From Pseudopyrenochaeta lycopersici (Eukaryota; Ascomycota; Dothideomycetes; Pleosporales; Pseudopyrenochaetaceae), in contig NHZP01000008.1 of NCBI GenBank assembly GCA_003313425.1, positions 496,001 through 560,000 on the forward strand: DNA of 64,000 nt, read 5' to 3'. The translations under genes were made by a program, and so were the position numbers. The notes beneath the pieces were generated by a model that saw only the letters and a list, made by a program, of their open reading frames with translations, searched no databases and had not been told where the DNA came from. Positions 47,859 through 59,678 of the stretch are shown here, piece by piece. The number at the start of each line of letters is the position of its first letter. The stretch's first letter is position 1.

Positions 47859-48711
47859 TCAGGTCTCGAGAACGGAAAACCGTTTGCTGAATTCTTTGAA
47901 CAGCTGAGGAGAAATCTCATCGCTGCTGTTTCCATTCACCGTCCATAGAACACCCATTTTGTCGTAATGCTCGAGCAAAGGCTCGTTGTTTTCCTTGAAG
48001 CTCTTCAGTCGCGCCTTCCACACTTCGGGATCGTCATCGGCCCTGCGAGTAAGCGGCTCGCCTGTGACATCATCCTTGCCCTCGACCTTGGGCGCATTGA
48101 ATGTGGTGTTGTAAACTCGTCCTGAAGGTGCATGGACCCAGCGGTTGCAGATGCGATCGATGATGATGTCACTGGGGGTGTTGAGGTTGACAACCATATT
48201 GATCGGAACAATGGAATCGAGCTGGATTGCTTGTACGGCCGTTCGCGGGAAGCCGTCCAGTATGAAGGACGCAGAAGGCTGATCTGAGAAGGTGTATCTG
48301 GATGTCCGAAGCGTCGAGGGGATTTGAACTGAGTCGACGGTTGTGTCTGCCATATCTACCGAACTTGAGTAAACTGCATAGGGTCGCAATGCGCTATCTC
48401 GGATCCACCCGCGTGTTGTGAGTTCGTTAATAATAAGACGCAAGATCATGGCATCTGGGACCAGTGCGCCAGACTTCATCTTGGACTCGGCTTGTATGCC
48501 TGCATGGTGTTAGCAACTTCACAATATAAATTCAAAAGTCCATACCGAGTGGCGTCCGTTCTCTGACATTCTTTCGTAAGAGATCGCCCGAGCTGATTGA
48601 CGAGAGATCAGGGAACTTTTTCATCAAGCGCTCGGTCTGCGTGCCCTTTCCGACACCTGGTGCGCCGACCAGTATTATCCTTGCCGCTCTTGAGAGTTGT
48701 GGAACAGCCAT
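47859..48711 (-). CDS. ADK2: Adenylate kinase, mitochondrial GTP:AMP phosphotransferase type
   Basis: Exon 1 (48711-48546) and exon 2 (48499-47859) are joined over a 46-nt intron, giving 268 residues. The P-loop GAPGVGKGT is at residues 16-24, the NMP-binding SSGDLLRKNVRERTPLG spans the splice, ILDGFPRT is the next signature, and the lid region NRWVHAPSGRVYN with LTRRADDDPEVWKARL closes the active site. This long-lid form matches Adk2 of the mitochondrial matrix, which regenerates ADP/GDP from AMP and a triphosphate. A roughly 50-residue insert between RGWIRD and the FILDGFP block, rich in Ser/Thr, is unusual. The gene is head to head with the LETM1 gene, also mitochondrial. An in-frame upstream ATG (48903) exists, but MAVPQLS is the conventional start. 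Confidence 0.92.
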
Positions 48712-49484
48712 TCTAAATGAAGATGCGTTGTATTGAAGATATCGCCTGAAAATTATTGTTGACCAAGTATACAGACCCGGAGCCGTGGAATGGAAGCTCG
48801 AGGGCTTCGTCGGAAGTCCGCTGTTACTAGACAAGATCCATGGCGAGCATTTATGAAAGAAAAAGTGTAGTACAACTTTTACAACAGGAACAGGAGAGTG
48901 CAAGGCAGTGAAGTCGCAAGAATCACAAACGCCGAGTGTCAGGTGCGAGGAGGGAGAGGAAAAGACGATTTACGTCGGCACTGTGAGGGGACGGCAACTT
49001 TCATGGCCGCTGGTGAGCCGGGATCTCCACACTATCGGGGCTTGATCGGAGAGACGCGATGGCCTCGGCGCTCGCTGGCTGATCAGATACCGAACCCTTT
49101 CAAGATTTGGAGGCAGATGTGGTTGAGCTCGGCTCAAGGGCGCGCCAGAATTAGACTGCCTGGACCTTTTCTTTCGTCACCTGCACATGAAAGGTAACCC
49201 GGTTTCTCCCTAGCCGTCACGAGCATGCACATCGGTCCAATGTTGCGCCTGTTCGTGGCCACTACTGTCCAAGCTTGATGAAATGGCCGCTTCCGTACCT
49301 GGCCTAAATCCGTGAATGCATCTTTCGTCAGCGCTTTTTCATCGCCCACACTCCTTACACCTACCAACTGCACAGGCTGCCATCGGCTTGTCAAGCTTCT
49401 CTTATTGCTTCTCTATCAGTAGTACTTTAATTTTGACCTTTTGTATTCTTCGCTCTCTACTTGTCCGCAATCGCATTTGGCGCA
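48712..49484. promoter_or_regulatory. Divergent region between ADK2 and LETM1 genes
   Basis: 773 bp between two outward-pointing mitochondrial protein genes. CT-rich tracts precede the LETM1 start. A plus-strand frame at 48898-49197 is not called. No motif named. Confidence 0.5.
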
Positions 49485-51279
49485 ATGTATGCCACTCGCG
49501 CTGTCTCCCGCGCAGCGCCCGCTGTGTTCAGAGCGGGCATCAGAACCAGTACACGAAACCATCGACCGCTGCTCAGGGCATCGCCTGCTATCCGCATTCT
49601 GATTCCACTTCGAACCCTGCAGACCGAGGCAGCGCCATCAAACTCTGCGCAAAACTATCCGCCTCCTGGTTTTGACCCGAAGAAGGCCATCAAGCCCCTT
49701 CCTAAGCAGCAGCCCCAGCAGCCCCAGCAAAAGACAACGCCCTTGCTTGGAAAGGAGGACACCATCATTCCGAAGTCTGGGGCAACTACCCACCCTAAGA
49801 CACCAGCTCAAGATGTGCAAACCATGACTGAGTTAGCCGCGGAAAAGGCGTCGGCGGAGACCAAGGAAGAAAAGAAGGTCATCGCAAAGAAGGAAGAGGA
49901 AAAGAAGAAGTTGACTTTATGGCAGAAGGTTAAGAAGGAGGCTGCCCACTACTGGGATGGCACCAAGCTACTTGGATTCGAGATCCGAATTAGTACCAAG
50001 CTGGCCCTGAAAATGGCCGCTGGATACGAACTCACTCGCCGAGAGCGTCGACAGGTACGCATGTTGATGCAACTCGCCACGTACAACATCTGACAAAACA
50101 ATAGCTTCAACGCACAGTACAAGATCTTGGACGGCTTATCCCTTTCCTTCCTTTCGTCATCGTCCCTTTCGCCGAGTTGCTGCTTCCGGTTGCTTTGAAG
50201 CTTTTCCCCAACATGCTTCCTAGTACTTACGAAGGTCAATCGGCTAAGGACGATAAAGCCAAACGACTCCGGTCGACCCGAAAGGAAGTCAGCGACTTCC
50301 TTCGCCAAACATTAAAAGAGACTGGCCTACCTGTCTCTGCCGAGAACGCGCAGACGGCGGAATTTGGCGAGTTCTTCCGCAAGGTATGCTTGCGATGGGT
50401 AGATTGGACTTACGAAGCTACAGAGCTAACAATCCTTAGGTGCGAACAACTGGGGAGAAGCCTACCCCTGAAGAGATTATCAAAGTGTGCAAGATATTCA
50501 AGGATGACTTGACGTTGGACAATTTGTCCCGACCACAGCTGGTCTCCATCTGTCGATACATGAACATCACTTCATTCGGCACAGACAACTTTCTGCGCTA
50601 CCAGGTCCGGGTTCGCATGCGCCAAATTAAGCGTGACGACAGAGCCATCGCCTATGAAGGTGTCGAATCGCTCTCCGTTCCAGAGCTTCAGACTGCCTGT
50701 GCAAGCCGTGGCGTTCGAACATACGGCGTCTCTCCTGGCCGCCTACGGGATGACCTCCAGGCATGGCTCGATCTCCGTCTGAAGCACGGAGTTCCTTCAA
50801 CTCTACTTGTTCTTTCCAACGCCTTCATGTATGCACAAGGCAAAGAGGCAGAGAAGACATCGCAGATCGATGCTTTAGAGGCTGTTCTTTCAAGCATTCC
50901 AGAGGAACTTTACCACGAGATTGAGCTTGAAGTGCACAACACCGAGGGTGCCGCAACCAACAAGCAGCGTCTCGAGGTTCTCAAGGAGCAGCAAGAGCTT
51001 ATCAAGGAAGAGAACGAGCAAACGCAGGCCGTCGAAAACAAGGCTGCCGCTTCGCCAAAGGACCATGACGACATCGACGGAGAGGACAAACCAAAGCGGA
51101 AGGTCGCCGAAGAGGCAAAAGAAGGCCAGGAAGCAGAGGAGAGTAAAGAGGCAGAAGCTAGCACCGGGGACGCGGCTAGTGGAAGCGCCGAGCGAGCCGA
51201 GCAGGATGATCGCGCGAGACGGGGTGAAGAACCTCAAGGTAAAGATGAAAAGCCTGCTGACGCAGCGAAGAAAGAGTAA
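49485..51279 (+). CDS. MDM38: LETM1 / Mdm38 mitochondrial inner-membrane protein
   Basis: Exons 49485-50054, 50105-50383 and 50440-51279 with introns of 50 and 56 nt give 562 residues. The N-terminus ([20 protein letters not shown]) is a mitochondrial presequence. [23 protein letters not shown] precedes the single membrane segment region with the family signature [19 protein letters not shown] and [10 protein letters not shown]. The LETM1 ribosome-binding-like domain follows ([34 protein letters not shown]). A long Glu/Lys/Ala coiled coil ends the protein. LETM1/Mdm38 maintains matrix K+/H+ balance and helps insert mitochondrial translation products. The ATG at 49485 begins the presequence; the open frame extends upstream without ATG. 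Confidence 0.93.
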
Positions 51280-51576
51280 GAGAGAACTTGCATTCCGCTC
51301 TCTACTTTGTGTGAATAGATATGTACCCCTTTCATTAGCGTTTTGTAAAGCAAGACGATGCATAGAAAATACCCAAACCTTGTCATTGATTGACATGAAT
51401 AGAACTGTACATATACAACGGCAATGAACTGAACATGATTTGCAATTCCTTTATGATCTACCGAAAGGTATCATGGCCAAAGCACATTCCTTGAGAGATG
51501 CTCTACATAGGATATACCTGGAAAATGGTCAGTGCTTCCGTTCGGGCGTCATCCATCTTGGGCAGGTGGCTCCACT

Positions 51577-52275
51577 TCACTCCGTCGTGAACAGCTCATT
51601 TAACAGCTCCTCACTTTGCGTCCTGTCATTCCCAGGCCTCGCAGACTCACTGCTGATCCGGCCAGCCTGATCCCTCATGTACACGTCGTCTCGACTAAGC
51701 GGTTCATCACCTTCGTGAATGACCATGGCTTCCCTCCGTCTCCTCCTCAGGTCCCGATCTGCAGTGTTTCTCTGACCATTCCAGTCCCGTTGGCCCAAGA
51801 GCCGCCATGCTCCCCGCGGCCTTGGTGGCGGCACACTGTACTCCTTCCACACGCCCATTTCGCAGAGCAGATTGAGCGCCAGCTGCGCGCGGTGCTTTAC
51901 GTCTTCATCTTTGCTGCTCAGGTCGCGGATCAAGGCCTTCTTGGCGCTGCTGGAGGCGTAGAAGCGCGTGCAGAGGATCTTGGTGGCGCTGGAGCGAATG
52001 TCTGTGTTGTGGGATGTTGCGAGGGTTAGGAGAGACGACGTCTTGATTGCGTCCTCTTGATGCGTGGGTGCAGAGGGCAGAATTGTAAGGCGGGGAGGGG
52101 GGACGTTATGGATCTCGGTGAGGTCGCGGATGTTTTGAAGGCCCCGGGAGACTTGCTTTATGGCGATGAATGTGAAGACGCCTGGAAGGTGTGGTTAGTG
52201 GTGATAGATACAGCCGAGAGGCTGTGAAGTACCTAGGCCTAGCCAGAGCCAGTAGTCGGGTATCTTGGATGCCAT
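51577..52275 (-). CDS. Membrane-anchored alpha-solenoid-like protein of unknown function
   Basis: A 43-nt exon 1 (52275-52233) and exon 2 (52181-51577) are joined over a 51-nt intron with CTAAC branch, giving 215 residues. The N-terminus after splicing, IPDYWLWLGLGVFTFIAIK, is a single membrane anchor. It is followed by LQNIRDLTEIHNVPPPRLTIL and a helical region (TSSLLTLATSHNTDIRSSATKILC, shown here only as its general pattern) whose paired helices resemble armadillo/HEAT repeats: residues in AKKALIRDLSSKDEDVKHRA and QLALNLLCEMG. The C-terminal third is charged and probably disordered. No precise family known to me. It is head to head with NOP14, 272 bp apart, and converges on LETM1. Confidence 0.75.
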
Positions 52276-52547
52276 GACCGTGCAGCAAAGGTCATCGTGC
52301 AAGGCATGCAGCTGTGGGCAGCGAGAGCATTGCCTTGCGAATGACTGAAAGCTGTCGCGAACGATGATGTCCGCACGGCATGTGGGGAGCGTCTGCAGGG
52401 CTGTGGCACGCTAGCTCATGCATGCGGCGTGATCCTTGTCGAAATCTTGGCCATCCAGGAAATTTTAACGACGCCCATCCTCTGCACATCTCTCCGCGCA
52501 CCTCTTCAGTCCACGAAGCCCTTCGCGGCTTCATAATTCTCCTCAAG
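52276..52547. promoter_or_regulatory. Divergent promoter between solenoid-like gene and NOP14
   Basis: 272 bp between outward-pointing starts; both promoters must share it. No element identified with confidence. Confidence 0.5.
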
Positions 52548-55067
52548 ATGCCGCCCTCACAGCTGAAGCGGCTGAAAGCCTCCCTCCGCGAGCAAGGCAT
52601 AACCGGCCCGCAAAAGTCCAAAAAGCAGCAGAAGTCTCAGAACAAGAACGCCGACCACCGCGCCCAAAAAGCCTCTGCCCTCGCCTCCATTCGCGAGTCG
52701 TTTAATCCTTTTGAATTCAAGCATCTCTCTCGCCCTAAGAAGTTCGAATATGTCTCCAACCAGCCTGAAAATGCTACAAAGAAGATCCTGGGAAGACCCG
52801 GCGTCACGAAGAGTCAGGGCGAAGAGACGAGGCGGAAAACGCTGTTGCCTGAGATGAATCGCAAGAATAAAGTAGGAGGCATTCTAGATCGGCGGATTGG
52901 TGAGAATGATCCAACAATGAGTTTGGAGGATCGGATGATGGCGCGATTTGAGAGGGAACAGCAGCGCAAGAGGGGTGGCAATGTGTTCGATCTTGAGGAC
53001 GGCGATGACGAAGTCATGCTCACCCACGGTGGGCAGTCTTTGAAATTCGACGATGAGATTGGGGAGGAAGACTATGATGCAGCGAGCATTAGTGGCTCAA
53101 GCGTTGGTGAGGGAGGAGAGGACGGTTTCCTGAAAAGGAAGCGGCGAGGAGACGAAGATGTCGATGAAGAGAATGGCGATGCGCCAGAAGAAGACCAACC
53201 AGAGAGGAAGAAGAGCAAGGCTGAGGTCATGAAAGAAGTCATTGCCAAGTCAAAGCTACACAAGTACGAGCGTCAGGCACAGAAAGAGGACGACGATGAG
53301 TTAATACAAGAGTTGGATAAAGATCTCAACAATGTCTTGGCCGCGCTTCGAGGACACATCAACAAGAAGCCTGAGCCGGAAGCGCCGAAAGAAGCACCAA
53401 ACAACGACTTTGGCATGAACTCTGATCGTGCAGCTCTTCTCGCCGGAAGCTCACAACAAGCGAAAGATAAGGAGTATGATGTGAGGGTGCGCCAAATGCT
53501 GCAAGATGAGCGAGCGAAGCCGACAGAGCGGACAAAGACCGAAGAAGAGAAGGCAAGAGAAGACGCCAAACGCCTAAGAGAGCTTGAGGAGAAGCGGATG
53601 AAGAGGATGAGAGGAGAACCAATAAGCGACGACGAAGAGCCTTCCAAGAAAGACAACGCGGATGATGAGGATATTGAGAGCGAACATGACGATGCAGCTG
53701 AATTTGGACTGAGGTCTGCGTCAGGGCAGTTCAGCAGACCAGAGGGTGTTGAAGATGAGGATGACTTCATTGTGGATGACGACCTCATCGCTACAGACTC
53801 CGAGGCGGACGTTTCAGATGACGAGTCAGATGTAGGTTCTGCAGTTGATGACACCATGGCCTTGGACGAGGACGATGCCGAATTCTTGAAAAATGTTCTG
53901 CCAGAGCGCAAGGAGCAGCCGAAAGCTGTAAAAGGTGTTCTTTCCCTTGGGTCAGATGCTACATCTTCAAAGCTGGCGTTTACATACGCATGTCCTCGAT
54001 CACATGAAGAGCTTTTGGATGTCTTCAAGAAGGTTGATCCTAAAGACATCTCTACTGTCATTCAAAGGATACGAGCCCTTTACCACGCCGGTCTTCACGC
54101 AGACAACAAGCACAAGCTTGCCGATTTTGCATGTGCGCTTATCGACCATGTGTCATACCTCTCGAACCAGACGCCAGCTACACCCATGGTGGTGATTGAG
54201 GCCATCATTCGCCATATCCATTCAATGTCAAGATCGTATCCTGTACAGATCTCCACACAGTTCCGGGAGCACCTCAAGGGCCTTCAAACATCAAATGACC
54301 CAACTCCAGGAGATTTAGCAATACTCACCGCCATCGGATCGATTTTTCCAACATCTGACCATTTCCACCAGGTTGTTACACCTGCAATTACTCTCATGGC
54401 GCGATGGATGGGTCTTACCACTCCCAACTCCACAAAAGATGTCGCTACCGGCGCTTTCGTTGGAGCGCTGTGTCTTCAATACCAGAGCTTCTCGAAGCGC
54501 TACGTGCCAGAGCTTATCCGCTACACCAGTCTTTGCCTCAAATCAACACACGCTACGCCGGTGCTCCTTACCGCACACAGCAAGAATGTCCTCGTCGCTG
54601 CGGAGCTATGGAGTACTTCACCCGCTTTCATCGAGATTTTCACCCCTCTTCTTGCTCCATTGAAGTCCGCCAATCAGACTTCAACCCTCCAAAACCTCCG
54701 CGCCCGCCTCTCCTTGTCTCGCTCAAAGCGGCGTCCACAACTCCTACACCACCACCGCCCTCTTCCCGTCAAAACCTCGATTCCCAAATTCGAAGAATCC
54801 TTTGATCCGAACAAGCACTACGACCCCGATAAGGAGCGCTCGGAAGCTATTCGATTGCAAAAGGAGTATCGGAGGGAGAGGAAGGGAGCCCTCAGGGAGC
54901 TCAGAAAGGATGCCAACTTTGTGGCGAGAGAGAGCCTCCGTGAGAAGAAGGAGAAGGACAAGGCGTATGAGGCCAAGTACAAGAGGCTTGTGGCGGAGAT
55001 TCAGGGAGAGGAGGGACGAGAGGCTAAGGCCTATGAGAGGGAGAAACGGGGGAGGAAGAGGGGTTAG
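52548..55067 (+). CDS. NOP14: Nucleolar protein Nop14, SSU processome component
   Basis: A single-exon gene of 839 residues from the ATG at 52548 (the open frame runs further upstream, but MPPSQLKRLK is the family start). Nop14 is needed for 18S rRNA maturation and 40S assembly in the nucleolus. Visible marks: a basic N-terminus with ESFNPFEFKHLSRPKKF, then GGILDRRIGENDPTMSLEDRM, several long acidic Asp/Glu blocks, RKKSKAEVMKEVIAKSKLHK, a helical C-terminal half and a very basic end (KYKRLVAEIQGEEGREAKAY, Lys/Arg-rich). FDPNKHYDPDKERSE near the C-terminus is also typical. Length fits fungal Nop14 (about 800-900). Confidence 0.95.
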   Translation: MPPSQLKRLKASLREQGITGPQKSKKQQKSQNKNADHRAQKASALASIRESFNPFEFKHLSRPKKFEYVSNQPENATKKILGRPGVTKSQGEETRRKTLLPEMNRKNKVGGILDRRIGENDPTMSLEDRMMARFEREQQRKRGGNVFDLEDGDDEVMLTHGGQSLKFDDEIGEEDYDAASISGSSVGEGGEDGFLKRKRRGDEDVDEENGDAPEEDQPERKKSKAEVMKEVIAKSKLHKYERQAQKEDDDELIQELDKDLNNVLAALRGHINKKPEPEAPKEAPNNDFGMNSDRAALLAGSSQQAKDKEYDVRVRQMLQDERAKPTERTKTEEEKAREDAKRLRELEEKRMKRMRGEPISDDEEPSKKDNADDEDIESEHDDAAEFGLRSASGQFSRPEGVEDEDDFIVDDDLIATDSEADVSDDESDVGSAVDDTMALDEDDAEFLKNVLPERKEQPKAVKGVLSLGSDATSSKLAFTYACPRSHEELLDVFKKVDPKDISTVIQRIRALYHAGLHADNKHKLADFACALIDHVSYLSNQTPATPMVVIEAIIRHIHSMSRSYPVQISTQFREHLKGLQTSNDPTPGDLAILTAIGSIFPTSDHFHQVVTPAITLMARWMGLTTPNSTKDVATGAFVGALCLQYQSFSKRYVPELIRYTSLCLKSTHATPVLLTAHSKNVLVAAELWSTSPAFIEIFTPLLAPLKSANQTSTLQNLRARLSLSRSKRRPQLLHHHRPLPVKTSIPKFEESFDPNKHYDPDKERSEAIRLQKEYRRERKGALRELRKDANFVARESLREKKEKDKAYEAKYKRLVAEIQGEEGREAKAYEREKRGRKRG

Positions 55068-55993
55068 TGAGTTGTGGAGTAGGTTGAGTAAGTTTGTCTG
55101 GATACATTTCCATTGGTACATATCATCTAGGAACAGAGTTAGTTTCTTAGGTGCAGGTATTCAGTTCGAAGAGAGAATTCATCCTTTCTCCTTTTCGAGT
55201 CCCATCTTTACTTCGGTTAGTCCTCATGCAGTGGAAGAAAGCTTGTAATGGTCGAGAAGTCTCTTCTTGGTATGATGGTCTATGTCTTGAGCAAGTCACT
55301 ATGCGGTTACTATGCAGTGGATATAGCATGGATCCAGAAAATAACGTTTAATTCTCCGGTCTTGTCATCTCGACGAAGAAGATCCCAAAGGTACGCGAAC
55401 TAAGTAATCTTACAACAGCGGAGCCTTGCTAGTGACCATGCCACCAAAAAGCCCTTTGATCTCTCTCTATCACAATACTCATACAGACTGCTAATTCCTA
55501 CATATATACAAACAGCGCTGCCGCCTGTAAACTAGCCCAAGGCCCCAATGCCCTCGGTTAGTTTTTCGGGAGCTGCGCCAAGTCAAAACATTATATTAGT
55601 CCTGTTATACATGTAAGTGCAAAAGCTCTGATGAGAAGCAGCAAAGTAGCATAAGGGACGGCCCCCAAATGTTAAAAAAACAAATACACACAAACAACCG
55701 CCCGTATTTTTCTCCCTAGGGGCCGCCGGGGGTGGTCCTGAGCACCCGATTGAGGTGAGGGGAATTCCAAAACTTGGGAATAAACGCCGGGTATGAGTGA
55801 ACGGAGATTGTCAGTTGTCTAAGCCGTGCGCCTGAATGCCCTGATCAAACTCCATATAGTAGTACACGGCTATGCCGGGTCCCGCCCGGTGTGCCTTTCG
55901 CTTCCGTCGCACTGGTGTGGGACGCTGTCTAAACCGCTGCCATTATGGTACCACGCGAGCGTGCCATTACTTCAACGATATCCACTGCGGCGC
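55068..55993. other. Intergenic between convergent genes
   Basis: 926 bp between the stops of NOP14 and the SPK-repeat gene. No gene seen. Confidence 0.6.
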
Positions 55994-56872
55994 TTATGGC
56001 TTGAACTTGCTCGCTTTGGGCGACATGGGGAACAGTCTGCAATCCATCTTCATTTTCTTCACAAAGACGAGGTAGGCTTCGAGAGCCTCGGTTTGCGTGC
56101 CGTAGGTCTTGCTCCGGTTCATCCACATCTTCAGGTACTTGTCTGAGCTGGTATCTTTCAGAGCTGCGTACCACTCGCCGGTCGATGTCTGCTTCAGAAC
56201 GATGGCAAGACGTCGTCCTCCGAGTCCTGTCACGCCGCTCACCTGCTTTAGACAGGCGGCTCTTAGCTCTGATACCTCTGAATTATCTTCCGCTGGCTCT
56301 TCCGCGTACGAGCCAATGCCGATGCTCGACAGAATTCCTGAGCTCATCGGCTTCGAGGGCGCGACCTTTGGCGATGGCGTCTTTGGAGATGCGAACTTTG
56401 GAGACGCGATCTTGGGGGATGTGGCCTTTGGGGACGCGATCTTCGGAGACGAGGGCTTGGAGGAAGAGGTCTTGGACGACGAAGATTTAGATGATGAGCT
56501 TTTCGAGGACGAGGATTTGGATGAGCTCTTTGCGGTCTCGGTCTTTGACTCCGTCTTCGACTCGGCCTTTGAGGATGTGGACCTCCAGGTTGTCGTCTTT
56601 GGAGATGGAGATTTTGGAGAAGTCACCTTCTCCGGTGCAGGCTTTGCGGGCGCGATTTTTGAGGTCTTGCTCTTGGACGGCGTCGCAGGTGATGGTTCCG
56701 TCTTCGCGGATGCAGCTTTTGGTGGCGAGAACTTCGCAGTAACAATCTTCGAGGGCACGACTTTTGGCGCAACGACTGGCGGAGGCGCAACTGGTTCGGC
56801 CACTGGAGGCGCGACAGACTGGAACTGCCCGCTCGCAATCTGTCGCGCTCGTTCTTTCACACTGAGAAACAT
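55994..56872 (-). CDS. Lys/Ser/Pro-rich protein with Ser-Pro-Lys repeats
   Basis: A single-exon gene of 292 residues. The first two thirds are low complexity: Pro/Val/Ala-rich, then runs of Lys-Ser-Ser, then a five-residue array of the form x-A-S-P-K (about residues 140-175). SPK motifs recall histone H1 tails and neurofilament-type phosphorylation sites, so DNA binding or cdk-type phosphorylation is possible (inference). The C-terminal 90 residues look globular: SELRAACLKQVSGVTGLGGRR, LKQTSTGEWYAALKD, KTYGTQTEALEAYLVFVKKM. The antisense strand is also open for 259 codons (56109-56888), an effect of the 15-nt repeat; the minus strand is preferred for its globular end and start context. Family not recognised. 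Confidence 0.6.
   Translation of the reverse strand: MFLSVKERARQIASGQFQSVAPPVAEPVAPPPVVAPKVVPSKIVTAKFSPPKAASAKTEPSPATPSKSKTSKIAPAKPAPEKVTSPKSPSPKTTTWRSTSSKAESKTESKTETAKSSSKSSSSKSSSSKSSSSKTSSSKPSSPKIASPKATSPKIASPKFASPKTPSPKVAPSKPMSSGILSSIGIGSYAEEPAEDNSEVSELRAACLKQVSGVTGLGGRRLAIVLKQTSTGEWYAALKDTSSDKYLKMWMNRSKTYGTQTEALEAYLVFVKKMKMDCRLFPMSPKASKFKP
56358..56460 (-). repeat. Degenerate 15-nt coding repeat (x-A-S-P-K array)
   Basis: The stretch is built from about seven degenerate 15-nt units encoding x-A/T-S-P-K on the minus strand. It keeps both strands open because the unit contains no stop in either reading. Confidence 0.8.
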
Positions 56873-59678
56873 CTTGACCGAGCAATAAAGTACACGTACT
56901 GGGGAATGATTCGGGGCATGCGCTCGCTTTCAATGACTGCCTGGAGACATTCCTTCCCGCATCGGCCAGCATGCGGACATGCGCCGACGCCCGAGAGCTG
57001 CTAGCGAGCGAGCCGAGATTCGTCAAACATCCATCTCAGGAGAGGAGAGGTGGCAAGCGGACCCGTAATTACCGGTAAGAATACGCACGTTGTGCCTAGG
57101 GGGCGGTGCGGAGCCTGTGCCGGAACCCGTCCGTTGAAATTACGCCTACTAAGAGCGAAAAGGGGGTCGAGTAAACAAAGAATTGTGAGGAAACAAAACA
57201 TCCAGCTTATCCAGTTGCCACGCACAGATGCTCCACTATTGGCCTGTACCGGCAGTATTTTGTACATTGCCGCGCATGTCTTGCATGCTTCATGCACGTC
57301 TGTTGACGGTGTCCTGCATGATGGGTCCGCCGATGAACTAAAGTTATCGATAACTCATGGTCCAAGCCCGGCTTCTCAACGACAAACACAATTGAGGCGC
57401 AGCTCCACACACCTTCCTAATCGCCACGTAATCCAAATCGTATATTTGTCCTCTTGTTCTAATTCTGATGATTAGTCGTTTCCGTCTGACTTGATCACTC
57501 TAGGCAGTCTGTTTTCGCAATCAAGATTGTTTCACTATTCGCCCTTTCAATAGCAGCTCTGCACCCTACTGTCCTTATCCGAGCTGGCTGTATGCTGTCT
57601 GGGGGCCATTTACTACCCGTCTAACTCCTGGCGCGCTATCCTGACGAAGCGTAAAGTTACTTAGCAGATCGACGAAAGACAAGCCGCTGCACAGTAGATG
57701 ACAGACTGCGGTTGTAGAAGAAGCTGCTGCAATCATGAGATGTGTACAGTTGCGATCATCACAAGGATAGCTAACAGTGGATAGATGAAGTGGAAATTAA
57801 AAGTGCATCAGGTGTGGTCGTTCTTGTGCAAGGTTCAGATCGACATTGTACGTTATAGGAAATAATACCGATCCATTACAGAAGCAATTCAGCCTCTGCT
57901 GGCATGCTTGCGGCGGAAGATACGTAGTGTCAATCCACAAGTAACAGCTTCGCGTATGCATAAGAATCTTAAGCACTTATCAAGATTTTGTCCGAGATCT
58001 AACGGTATCGATTCTATGCTAACTTGTGATGTTATCATTGGTCACGTGACTATATTATTCACACCCTGACTGGAATCCAAATCAACCATCCATATCCTCC
58101 GACTTCATTCTGAACGCCATTCTTGACATTTCCTTTGCCTAATCCAAACAAACTGGGGTCTTTTCAGACTTATTGTTCATGTTATGTGCACCCTCCATGG
58201 CGACAAGTAGCGGCATTGTTTGAGAAGGAGTTTTCTTCCATACCATTGCCACATACTTCTGTAGTTGATACTGCCGTGAAAGCCATACTTTCCTTCAAGT
58301 GCTAGGACACCTTTTTGAGACATTTTAATGCAATTACCCCGCCGAAATCCATATCGATTGGGTCCAACCTGTGTTCGCGTGCCTTGTAGGTATCACCTGA
58401 GAACACGCGAATTCCGGATTATCAATTTCACTCACCATAATATTTCCATGTCTGCTTTGGGAATTGATACGGCATTGGCATGCATTCAAGCCATCGAAGT
58501 CAGCAATTATATTAAGCATTTAAGGCTAAGGAGCACTTGGCGTATGCGATGCCCGATCGACTCGATTACTTGCCAAAGGTTGCCATTGAATAAGTGGCCA
58601 TTTGATGGGCATTATGTCATAATGAGAGAGTCAGCCAGCTGAAAGCGAACCTGAATACCCGTGAAGTCTCATTACAGCTACATTTACTTGCGTTCCAGAT
58701 GCATGTCTCCACGTCCGTACCTAACAAGAACTAGTTCATAAGATAACTAAAAAAATTAACCAACCCTGACACAACGAAGCAGAAAATTGATCAAATAGCG
58801 CTCTTCACACAATTCCATGATGCTTTTCAGATTTGTTCTCTATCACGTGCACTGCCCGTGCTCAATAAGTGCAAGGTCATCAAGAGCTCGCCCAGAATGT
58901 GAGAAGACCATTGCTCATGCAATCAAAAATCCATACGTCCGTGGAAGGGAGTTATATTCTGGTAGGTTTCAGATTTTCCATGTGGACATAGGTATTTACA
59001 AATCCAAGTGCGAGCTCTACACTCCTTGGTCTGAGAGCAGTCAAGGACGCTTCAAGGTCCGTTTGTCGCACCGGGACCATTCTAGTTACACCTCATTTGG
59101 GCCAGGATGAAAACATCTGCTTGGAATTCGCAGGTTGGTCATTCACAACTTGATTTATTAGTGCTTCATGGTTGCTCTGCGGATCCATCTGTACAATGTT
59201 AGTGCAACTTGACCATTGGATGCCTTACAGCTTCATGCGGGCGCTAGTTGAGTCAAGCCAGCGCTTGAATAGACCGCAAACAGTCTTACTTTGTCTGCCA
59301 GGAATTATACTTGATGAGACCCAACCAAATAGTAAAATATAAAAATGATGAGAAGGCACAGAAAAATTGCGAGAGAGAGACTGGATGTGTTGCCATTGCT
59401 ATGCTCTCATTGCTCGCAGGGAGCTGCCCTCCCATGACGTCAACCGTAAGCGACAGCCGTGACAGCGAGTGGTGCAACAAGAGAGCCAAGCAAGTGAGTT
59501 TGCAAATCGGTGAAGAAAACAGGGCGCCGATTGTGGTACAAGCCTCGTCATAACGTCCTGACAAACAGCCTTGTCCCTTGCGGAAAGTTAAATTGCTTTC
59601 GCCCTTGAGTTCACGCCTTTTTTCTACTAACAGATACCCTTCTATCCATTGTGACCACGGGAAACCACCTCAAGCACA
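56873..59678. other. 2.8 kb intergenic, no gene supported
   Basis: Several frames of 60-140 codons were inspected (57050-57475, 58328-58642, 58817-59110, and 59286-59564 on the minus strand); none has family features or convincing splice context. Confidence 0.45.
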
